From Sterolibacterium sp. (GTDB taxonomy: Bacteria; Pseudomonadota; Gammaproteobacteria; Burkholderiales; Rhodocyclaceae): 35,334 nt of DNA. The position numbers and the translations under genes were made by a program. Location: assembly GCA_023258955.1 (NCBI GenBank), contig JAHFRE010000020.1, positions 1 to 35,334 of the forward strand, written 5' to 3'. The notes beneath the pieces were generated by a model. It was not told the DNA's origin. It saw nothing but the letters and a program-made list of their open reading frames with translations, and did no database searches. Below are positions 1 to 5,918 of the stretch, in pieces (positions within the stretch are counted from its first letter, which is position 1; every line of letters begins with the position of its first letter).

Positions 1-1
1 C

Positions 2-385
2 GCCGAGATCACCGCCACCACCGGCAAGGACCCCGGACGCCACTATCTGGAACTCGCGGCGCGCTACGGTACGCCCCACTACGTGCGCATCGACGCGCCG
101 GCGAGCAGCGCGCAGAAGGCCGCCTTCAAGCGACTGAGCGCAGAGAGCGTCGCGGCGACGACGCTGGCGGGAGAACCGATCACAGCGCGACTGACCCGTG
201 CCCCCGGCAACGACGCGGCCATCGGCGGGCTCAAGGTGGTGAGCCGCAACGGCTGGTTCGCGGCGCGGCCCTCGGGCACCGAAGACATCTACAAGCTCTA
301 CGCCGAGAGTTTCGACAGTGCGGAGCAGCTGCAGCAGATCGTCGCCGAGGCCCAGGCCATCGTCGCCGCGGCGCTGGCCGGCTAG
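2..385 (+). CDS. pgm: Phosphoglucomutase, C-terminal fragment
   Basis: The last 127 residues of an alpha-D-phosphohexomutase; the 5' part lies outside the window. The enzyme interconverts glucose 1-phosphate and glucose 6-phosphate in the cytoplasm, linking glycolysis to glycogen and cell-surface sugar synthesis. The key visible element is the C-terminal phosphate-binding loop [17 protein letters not shown], with the SGTE signature that grips the substrate phosphate in domain 4. The stretch [19 protein letters not shown] upstream fits the glucose-specific Pgm type (domain 3 end) better than ManB/GlmM types. The frame is open to the window edge and ends in TAG. No terminator is visible after it. 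Family is confident; the exact Pgm subtype is inferred from a fragment. Confidence 0.88.
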   Translation, partial: AEITATTGKDPGRHYLELAARYGTPHYVRIDAPASSAQKAAFKRLSAESVAATTLAGEPITARLTRAPGNDAAIGGLKVVSRNGWFAARPSGTEDIYKLYAESFDSAEQLQQIVAEAQAIVAAALAG

Positions 386-688
386 CGGGCGGGGAGTGGC
401 GCTCGATCGGGCGGCGAACAACAAAAATATTCACCGTCTGACCCCGCCAAGCCCTTGAATTTCCAGTCGGCTGGCGTCCCGCGCCGGGCTGGGCGAACAA
501 CAATTTTGTACTTGGGAGCGTTGGGCGGGCCGCTCGGGGGCTGCCTTCGCCCGCTCGCTGGCACTCCCATCCGCTTGATATTCGATGCGAATCTGCCGCC
601 CCACGAAGCCTTGGCACAGCTGATGCGTAGTAAAGGTCAAGAACGCAAGACATCGCAGCCCAACGAACACTGAACCAAGGAGAACATC
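386..688. other. Intergenic region after pgm, with a 12-base direct repeat
   Basis: About 300 bases without a convincing gene. The 12-mer ggcgaacaacaa occurs at 413-424 and again at 492-503, each followed by an A/T-rich stretch. The right part holds the sigma-54-like promoter listed separately and the SD sequence (aaggag) of the next gene. Open frames here have no ribosome-binding site and low-complexity, Arg/Pro-rich products, so none is called. Confidence 0.5.
611..626 (+). promoter_or_regulatory. Candidate sigma-54 (-24/-12) promoter
   Basis: The bases TTGGCAC at 611-617 and ATGC at 623-626 give the GG-N10-GC spacing of RpoN promoters (GG at 613-614, GC at 625-626). The -24 half matches the TGGCAC consensus exactly; the -12 half is ATGC rather than TTGC. 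Transcription would start near 637, about 50 bases before the ATG at 689. No enhancer-binding-protein site or RpoN activator gene was recognised nearby. Confidence 0.4.
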
Positions 689-1057
689 ATGAGCGCCCTC
701 CGCAAAATTCGGATGACCGAAACCGCGGCCCCGCAACGTCCCGCCCGTCTGGCCGAAGTCATCAGCATCGCCCCGCCGGTCGAAGAGAAGAAGATGAGCG
801 CCGCCAAGCGCATCGCCCTCTTCCTCGCCTCACCCTTCGTCGGCCTGGCCTACATCGCCGCGATGCCCTTCGTCGCCACCGCCATGCTGCTGTGGTTCGC
901 CGCCAAGGCCCTGGCCGCAAGGACACCGGCGAGCGTGAAGAAGGCCGGCCTGATCGTCGCCGCCCCCTTCCTCGGTCTGGGATTCATCGTCTCTCTGCCG
1001 CTGGTCGGTATCACCGCCCTCGGTTACTACGCGCTCAAGGCGGGCGAAAAGGCCTGA
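689..1057 (+). CDS. Small membrane protein with a duplicated hydrophobic hairpin
   Basis: A 122-residue protein of unknown function, not recognised as a named family. ATG at 689 follows a good SD (aaggag, 7 bases before). Residues 1-38 are polar and Pro-rich; two hydrophobic segments follow at about 39-70 and 83-115. They are internal repeats: A39-L67 and V83-L111 align without gaps, sharing K, L, A, PF, GL, I, P, V and L at equivalent positions (11 of 29 identical). Each has a central Pro-Phe and a later Pro, suggesting a kinked or re-entrant hairpin. A second ATG at residue 36 (base 794) could give a shorter form but has a weaker SD. It is a single-gene unit between a sigma-54-like promoter and a strong terminator. 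Confidence 0.75.
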   Translation: MSALRKIRMTETAAPQRPARLAEVISIAPPVEEKKMSAAKRIALFLASPFVGLAYIAAMPFVATAMLLWFAAKALAARTPASVKKAGLIVAAPFLGLGFIVSLPLVGITALGYYALKAGEKA

Positions 1058-1079
1058 CCCCGCCCAGCAATCAGCCAGC

Positions 1080-1116
1080 GCATCGAGCCCTCGCACAGAG
1101 GGCTCGATGCATTTTT
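1080..1116 (+). terminator. Strong intrinsic terminator
   Basis: Perfect 13-bp stem: gcatcgagccctc (1080-1092), 5-base loop gcaca, then gagggctcgatgc (1098-1110), followed by attttt (1111-1116). It lies 22 bases after the stop codon of the small membrane protein. There is no T-tract in the opposite direction, so it probably acts only on plus-strand transcripts. Confidence 0.93.
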
Positions 1117-1225
1117 AAGACCACTCGGGCAAGTATTGCCCTAGGGAATTCCGGTTTCTCGGTGCGGCGACGACGGTGACCGGTTCGAGATATCTTGAGC
1201 GCGCCGTTCGATGACAAGGCGCACT

Positions 1226-1438
1226 TCAGCGATGCGCATCGAGGGCGAGCTTCAGGCCGAGGCTGAACTGCGCCGCTGCATCCCCTGCCGCCGCCTTCTG
1301 CTGCAGCGTCGCCAACAGGTCCGCGTTGGCAGCCTCGGACTTCGCCATCGCCACATTGGTGGCGAGGAAGGCGCCGACGGCGATACCGGCCACGGCGGTG
1401 CTGGTCGCCAAGGTCCGGCAAAGCGCAGCGAGCTTCAC
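1226..1438 (-). CDS. Short secreted protein with a possible single Sel1-like half repeat
   Basis: A 70-residue ORF with a GTG start and a weak SD. Residues 1-32 look like a signal peptide (Lys at 2, hydrophobic core, AMA before the likely cleavage). The mature part contains AAAGDAAAQFSLGLKLA, which resembles the start of a Sel1 (TPR-like) repeat (A-x-x-G-x-x-x-A-Q-x-x-L-G). A functional Sel1 protein has several repeats, so this is either a small periplasmic protein or a truncated remnant. It starts 13 bases after the stop of the 86-residue ORF at 1452-1712 and could be co-transcribed with it. Coding status is uncertain. Confidence 0.45.
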   Translation of the reverse strand: MKLAALCRTLATSTAVAGIAVGAFLATNVAMAKSEAANADLLATLQQKAAAGDAAAQFSLGLKLALDAHR

Positions 1439-1451
1439 GGCTTCGGCTCTG

Positions 1452-1712
1452 TCAGACCAAACTCAGCGAGCGCGCTTGCGGCGCATCGCATCTGGCGCCA
1501 CTCAATTCGAATACTCCCATCACGTCGTAGCACTTGGCGCCCAGCACCAGAGCATGGCGGTAAAGCGAAATGTCGCCGGGACGCACCCTGACGACGTCCT
1601 GGGTGGTGAGTTCGCGCACGTCCAGGCGCGCTTCTGCGTCGAAGGTCTGTTGCAACAGCGGACCGCGCGTACCCTTCTCTCGGTAGGTGACTTGGAATCG
1701 TTTCGCGCTCAT
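1452..1712 (-). CDS. Hypothetical protein, 86 aa
   Basis: ATG at 1712 is preceded by gaaagga, an acceptable SD. The product is soluble, with no signal peptide or membrane segment. It contains RELTTQDVVRVRPGDISLYRHALVLGAKCYDVMGVFELSG; the alternating hydrophobic pattern suggests a small beta-rich fold. No family was recognised. It lies 140 bases downstream of the adhesin-E-like gene on the same strand, with the 70-aa ORF after it, so the three could form a loose unit. Codon use is similar to the neighbours. Confidence 0.55.
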   Translation of the reverse strand: MSAKRFQVTYREKGTRGPLLQQTFDAEARLDVRELTTQDVVRVRPGDISLYRHALVLGAKCYDVMGVFELSGARCDAPQARSLSLV

Positions 1713-1852
1713 GGCCGTATCCTTTCGTTGGGTTCATCGGCTTTCGCCACACCTGCAGAGCGACTGACCAGGCAGAGCCAGCGACTCACGATGAGAACGA
1801 TACGACTATGTGCAGCCTGGAAAAAGAGGAATATTCTGCAGTCGCGGGCCGA

Positions 1853-2389
1853 CTACTGCTTGCCCTGGGCCAGCGCTGGGGCTGGGCCCGTCTCAGGGCC
1901 GGGCATGACAATGGACACCATCCGCGCAATGAACCTGCGCAGCGCGCCAAGATTCAACGCCCCGGGTTCGGCGCAAGCCACGCTCATCATGGCTGCTTCC
2001 ACCGTATCGGGCTTGATCGCTAGCCATTCGTTGGCCTTCTCGACCGATATCCCGGCGCTATCGACCAATTCGCCGGCGCTCATCCTGCCCTTGAAGAAGG
2101 TTTCGCTCAGCACCACCAACTTCTCATTGGTGCAATCGTACTCGACGCGGCGCAGCACCGACGCGAAGGTTTTCCCGTTCGGCGAGCGGCCATCTTTGTC
2201 CTTGTGGTCGCGCAGCTCCCACATCGACTTGATGCCCGAATGCGGCAGTATGGTGTCAGGAGCAGCGTAGCTGGTCATCCCCTCGGCGGCAATCACCGCC
2301 GTCCACAGGTCTGCAGCGCTTGCGCTGCCGCTCCATAGCGCGATCAACGTTGCAGCGGACGCGGTGTGCAGGCGGTGTTTGGCGTTCAT
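1853..2389 (-). CDS. Surface-adhesin-E-like secreted protein
   Basis: A 178-residue protein. ATG at 2389 is chosen because ggggaga lies 5 bases upstream and because residues 1-25 then form a clean signal peptide ending in SASA-A. The mature part has the pattern seen in Haemophilus protein E-like (surface-adhesin E) proteins: a WELRDHKD segment, then GKTFASVLRRVEYDC followed by LVVLSETFFKG, the usual 'gk.y.S...r.eyDC' core of the domain. In many betaproteobacteria such proteins are small periplasmic or surface proteins of unknown role, so adhesion is not implied. Residues after about 110 (AGELVDSAGISVEKANEWL) extend beyond the core. The SD site lies inside a perfect hairpin, listed separately. 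The gene is divergent from the universal stress protein gene. Confidence 0.65.
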   Translation of the reverse strand: MNAKHRLHTASAATLIALWSGSASAADLWTAVIAAEGMTSYAAPDTILPHSGIKSMWELRDHKDKDGRSPNGKTFASVLRRVEYDCTNEKLVVLSETFFKGRMSAGELVDSAGISVEKANEWLAIKPDTVEAAMMSVACAEPGALNLGALRRFIARMVSIVMPGPETGPAPALAQGKQ

Positions 2390-2394
2390 GCATT

Positions 2395-2410
2395 TCTCCC
2401 CGTGGGGAGA
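2395..2410 (-). promoter_or_regulatory. Hairpin occluding the SD of the adhesin-E-like gene
   Basis: In the mRNA (minus strand) tctccc (2410-2405), loop cacg, then gggaga (2400-2395) form a perfect 6-bp stem. The 3' arm is the SD itself, 5 bases before the ATG at 2389. This would block ribosome access unless melted or bound. The same bases form a near-palindrome in DNA, so a repressor operator is an alternative reading. Confidence 0.5.
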
Positions 2411-2599
2411 GTATAGATACGAGCCGCGGGCGCCGCAATGCAACCGTCTGTAGGTCCGCTGCAACCGCGCCCTGCCCGCGCCAACGGCGCCGACCAGCCC
2501 GGCCGATCCGGCTGCCTCGCCGCTGAGCGCGCATGGCGGCGCGAATTGAGTAGAATTGCGTCATACCAGCCCTTTGGGGCAATCATCTGGAGAACATCG

Positions 2600-2992
2600 A
2601 TGACCATACTAGTCGCCTACGTGCCACGGCCGGAAGGGCAAGCCGCGCTGGACAAGGGGATAGAGATCGCAACTCGGCGCAAGGAAGCGCTGGTAGTCGT
2701 CAATACCAGTCTCGGCGGCAGCCAGGAGGACCCTTCGATGGCGGATTCGATCGACGTCTTGCGCGTCGAAAAGCTCCTGGCCGACGCCGGCGTCGAAGCC
2801 ACGTTCAAGCAATTTGTTCGTGGCAAGCACGTCATCGAAGAAATTGAAGCGATGGTCGACTCGCTGCAGGTCAGCTTGCTCGTCATCGGCTTGCGCAAAC
2901 GCACCCCGATGGGAAAGCTGTTTCTGGGCAGCGTTGCGCAGGAACTCCTGCTCAACATTCCTTGCCCGATACTGGCGGTAAAGGCCGGTTGA
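2600..2992 (+). CDS. Universal stress protein, UspA family
   Basis: A 130-residue single-domain protein with ATG at 2600 and SD ctggag. UspA-fold proteins are cytoplasmic, often ATP-binding, and aid survival under stress or starvation; the individual role is usually unknown. The N-terminus MTILVAYVPRPEG is strand 1 plus the nucleotide-binding loop. The C-terminal LLVIGLRKRTPMGKLFLGS fits the ATP-type motif G-2x-G-9x-G-(S/T) only loosely: Gly-Leu-Arg-Lys replaces the usual Gly-x-x-Gly, while the final G-S pair is present. ATP binding is therefore possible but not certain. The closing NIPCPILAVK is the classic last strand. The gene is monocistronic and divergent from the adhesin-E-like gene. 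Confidence 0.88.
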   Translation: MTILVAYVPRPEGQAALDKGIEIATRRKEALVVVNTSLGGSQEDPSMADSIDVLRVEKLLADAGVEATFKQFVRGKHVIEEIEAMVDSLQVSLLVIGLRKRTPMGKLFLGSVAQELLLNIPCPILAVKAG

Positions 2993-3126
2993 TTTGCTGT
3001 CCGGCATCGCGGGATCATCGCTGCCGCTGCGCGCTTCGACGCCGGCAAGACGAGCCAGGCATCGCCCCGGCCTGCGCAGGCTGGGGCGCAGCGTTCGCTC
3101 GCTGACGCCGCGGTGGTGACAGCCGC

Positions 3127-4746
3127 TTGGTAAAGCAAATCGCCGGCAGCTCGCCGCTGCGCCGCCCTACGTTTCGGCGCTTCTACATCGGCATGGCCAG
3201 CACCGCCTTCGGCTACACGATGCAGGCCACCAGCGCCGCTTGGCTGATGGCCACCTTGAGCCCGTCGCCGTTGATGGTCGCCCTGGTGCAGACCGCCAGC
3301 ACCCTGCCCTCACTGCTGTTCGCCCTGGTCGCCGGCGGCATGGCGGATATCGTCGATCGCCGGCGCATGCTGCTGGTCACCCATGCCCTGCTGTTCGTCG
3401 CCGCGGCGACCCTGGCGCTGGCAACCTACGCGCAGTTGATCGGACCGGCGAGCCTGCTGCTGCTGGTATTTCTAACGGGTCTCGGCTTCACCTTTTCGAT
3501 GCCGGCTCAGCAAGCCATGCTCGGCGACCTGGTTCCCCACGCGGAACTGATGGCGGCGGTCAACCTCGGATCGGTCGCCGCCAACGCCTCGCGCGCGATC
3601 GCACCGGCGGTCGCCGGGACCATCGCCACCTTCGTCGGCACCGGCAGCGTGTTTCTGACCAGCGCCGTGTCCCTCGGCGGCATGGTTTACGCGGTCTGGT
3701 CGATCCGCCTGACGCCGCACGGCCGCCCGGCCTTGGCCGAAAAGCTCTTTTCGAGCATCCAGAGCGGTCTGCGCTTTGCCCGCCATTCGCCACCGACCCG
3801 CGCTTTCATCGTCCGCACCTTCATCTTCTGCCTCTTCGGCAGTTCCCTGTTCGCCCTGTTGCCGATCGTCGCTCGCGACAACCTGGGCCTCGGTGCCGGT
3901 GGCTTCGGCCTGCTCTTCGGCAGCTTCGGCGCCGGCGCGGTCTTCGGCGCTTTCTCGCTGACGCGGCTGCTGCCCGAACTCTCGCTCAACACGCGGGTCA
4001 ATGGCGCCATCGTCATGTTCTGCAGCGCCATCACCCTGCTCGGCAACACCACCATGCTCGCGGTCGCCATCGGCGCTTCGCTGTTCGCCGGTCTGGCCTG
4101 GGTCAGCATACTCTCCGGCCTTTTTTCCGGCGCCCTGAGCTGGAGCCCGTCCTGGGTGCGGGCGAGAGTGGTGGCGACCAACCTGCTGGTGCTCCAGGCC
4201 GGCCTCGCCACAGGCAGCTTGCTCTGGGGCTGGCTGGCTTCGGCCAGCCACATCGGCACCGCCCTGACCGCCTCGGCCGCGGGGCTGCTGCTCACCACCA
4301 TCCTCACCCGCCGCGTGCGCGTCAGCTACGGCCAGGAGCGCGACGTATCGACGCGGGTGAGCATGCCCGACTTGATCATCGCCATCGAACCGCATCCACG
4401 CGATGGCCCGGTGCTGATCCAGTGCGAATACAGCATCGCCAGGGAGAATTGTGCGGCCTTCCTGTCCACCGTGGCCGCCCTCGAACCGGTGCGCCGGCGC
4501 AACGGTGCCGAGAACTGGCAGGTGTTCCGCGATCTGGGCAACGACAGCTGCTTCTACGAGCGCTTCGTTGTCGCTTCCTGGGGCGAATACACGCGCCTGC
4601 GCACCCGCATCACGGTGGTCGATCACGAACTGCAGGAACGGGTCGTCGCGCTCCAGTTGCCCGGCGTGCCGATCCGCATCTCCCGACTCATCGCCGTAAA
4701 CGCCGACTTCGCCGCCTCCTGGGAGGCGTCGGCCCAGGGCGAGTAG
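3127..4746 (+). CDS. MFS exporter of the EntS/MFS_3 type with C-terminal soluble domain
   Basis: A 539-residue inner-membrane protein. Residues 1-400 hold about 12 hydrophobic segments; LRRPTFRRFYIGMASTAFG is the usual start of the first helix in this subfamily, and the loop after helix 2 carries GGMADIVDRRRMLL, an MFS motif A variant. After residue 400 comes a soluble domain of about 130 residues (from SMPDLIIAIEPHPRDGPVLIQCEY) typical of full-length MFS_3 ('transmembrane secretion effector') proteins, usually near 525 aa. Members export small molecules such as siderophores; the substrate here is unknown. The only start compatible with the full first helix is TTG at 3127, which has a poor SD, so the exact start is uncertain. 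The gene converges on the alpha/beta hydrolase, with 13 bases between stops. Confidence 0.85.
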   Translation: MVKQIAGSSPLRRPTFRRFYIGMASTAFGYTMQATSAAWLMATLSPSPLMVALVQTASTLPSLLFALVAGGMADIVDRRRMLLVTHALLFVAAATLALATYAQLIGPASLLLLVFLTGLGFTFSMPAQQAMLGDLVPHAELMAAVNLGSVAANASRAIAPAVAGTIATFVGTGSVFLTSAVSLGGMVYAVWSIRLTPHGRPALAEKLFSSIQSGLRFARHSPPTRAFIVRTFIFCLFGSSLFALLPIVARDNLGLGAGGFGLLFGSFGAGAVFGAFSLTRLLPELSLNTRVNGAIVMFCSAITLLGNTTMLAVAIGASLFAGLAWVSILSGLFSGALSWSPSWVRARVVATNLLVLQAGLATGSLLWGWLASASHIGTALTASAAGLLLTTILTRRVRVSYGQERDVSTRVSMPDLIIAIEPHPRDGPVLIQCEYSIARENCAAFLSTVAALEPVRRRNGAENWQVFRDLGNDSCFYERFVVASWGEYTRLRTRITVVDHELQERVVALQLPGVPIRISRLIAVNADFAASWEASAQGE

Positions 4747-4759
4747 TCGGCGAACAGCG

Positions 4760-5836
4760 CTATTCGATGTTCTTCTTTTTCACGTGCCACTCGGGCTGTT
4801 TGCACAGCCCGCAATCAGCACCGGTGAACATTTTCGCAGCGCTCTTGTCGCCCTTGAGCTGCCATTGCAGCCAAGCCACGGCAACCCGCCCGAAGGCGCC
4901 GCCGTTGGGTTCGCGGTAGGTGCCGATGTGGCCGGTCTTCTCTCGCCAGGCATGGAACAGGGGAATGCCGTCAATGCGCGCGACGTCGTCTTCGGCGTTG
5001 GCGAAGGCGACGTCCGAGGGTTCACCGGTGACGTAGATGGTCGGCGCGTGCAGCGTCTTGAGGCTGGACTTCGGCACCCGGGCAGCGGAAGTCGCAAATG
5101 AGGTCGCTTCGTTGGTGAATGCGCCGCTGTTCCATACGCCCAGGGTCTTCACCCGGTTGTCGTGCGCCGCTTCGATCGCCTGCAAGCCGCCGCAGGACTG
5201 CCCCATCACCGCGATCTGATCGGCGTCGAGCTTGCCAAAGTAGATGCTGTCCGGTCGTTTGTTCTCCGCCTGCGCCCAGTCGATCGCCTCGATCAGCTGG
5301 ACCGGCGTGGTGAATGCCGGAGTCACCCTGCTGCCCGGTGCGGCAGCGAGAGACTTTCCCTGTGCGAGCAGGGCTGCAGCCGGCGATCCGGGTGCGGGCT
5401 GTTGCTGGTTGTAGCTGGTGTCGAACTCAGCCAACGCTGCGCCGATCGGACCGATGGCGATCGCCAGGAAACCATGGGACGCGATCTCGGTGAGAAAGTA
5501 GCGAAAGCGATTGCCGATGTTGCGGCAGCCGCCGTTGCCGAAGACGACGATGGGCAGCTTTTCCTTGCCAAGCGCGGCCAGATCCTTGGGCCGGTAGACG
5601 GTATGGGTTACCAGGCCGGGATCCGCCTCCATGATCGCCGGATGGGGTCCTGTTCCCTGCGGCGTGTCGGGCGTGACGTAGGGCGGTGGCGGCAGTTGGG
5701 GAAAGGCAGGAGCGGGCGCAACCGCCGGCGTCTGGCCGTGGCTGGCGCCGGCGGCGGCGATGCAGATCAGGGTGGCGAGCATCCGCGCGCTGCAGATGGC
5801 CTCCCATTTCGAGAATTTCAGGTTTTGGTAATTCAT
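4760..5836 (-). CDS. Secreted alpha/beta hydrolase with a Cys-x-x-Cys tail (paralogue 1)
   Basis: A 358-residue predicted periplasmic or extracellular esterase. ATG at 5836 follows gaagagg. An N-terminal signal (hydrophobic about residues 17-34) and a Pro-rich linker (36-60) come first. The oxyanion segment is VVFGNGGCR (97-105), the nucleophile elbow is MGQSCGG with Ser214, the likely acid is Asp275 (GEPSD) and the likely base His303 (KTGHIG), a complete triad in fold order. The tail carries DCGLC (Cys342, Cys345) before PEW and KKK. A paralogue with the same layout lies at 16641-17597. The gene is downstream of a TonB-dependent receptor on the same strand with an 82-base gap, so receptor and hydrolase are probably co-expressed. 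The substrate is unknown; an ester of an aromatic compound is inferred from the neighbours. Confidence 0.85.
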   Translation of the reverse strand: MNYQNLKFSKWEAICSARMLATLICIAAAGASHGQTPAVAPAPAFPQLPPPPYVTPDTPQGTGPHPAIMEADPGLVTHTVYRPKDLAALGKEKLPIVVFGNGGCRNIGNRFRYFLTEIASHGFLAIAIGPIGAALAEFDTSYNQQQPAPGSPAAALLAQGKSLAAAPGSRVTPAFTTPVQLIEAIDWAQAENKRPDSIYFGKLDADQIAVMGQSCGGLQAIEAAHDNRVKTLGVWNSGAFTNEATSFATSAARVPKSSLKTLHAPTIYVTGEPSDVAFANAEDDVARIDGIPLFHAWREKTGHIGTYREPNGGAFGRVAVAWLQWQLKGDKSAAKMFTGADCGLCKQPEWHVKKKNIE

Positions 5837-5868
5837 CGTTTCCTCTTCATTGTGCAGAGCGTTCGCTC

Positions 5869-5894
5869 CCCCTGCGGCCGCTTGGTCGCAGGGG
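5869..5894 (-). other. Stem-loop between TonB receptor and hydrolase genes
   Basis: Perfect 8-bp arms cccctgcg (5869-5876) and cgcagggg (5887-5894) with a 10-base loop. It sits in the 82-base gap between the receptor stop (5919) and the hydrolase start (5836). There is no T-tract, so it is more likely an mRNA-processing or stability element (or weak attenuator) than a terminator. Confidence 0.45.
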
Positions 5895-5918
5895 CAAGGC
5901 TTGCCGATGGGCAGAAGC

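Noticed and set aside
3063-3088. Imperfect hairpin after the universal stress protein gene as an intrinsic terminator
   Set aside because: The arms pair with one mismatch around a 2-base centre and there is no T-tract; it may still be a weak structure but is not called.
3240-4919. Long second plus-strand frame across the MFS gene
   Set aside because: Its product is low-complexity Arg/His/Pro-rich and the overlapping frame has clear membrane helices and MFS motifs.
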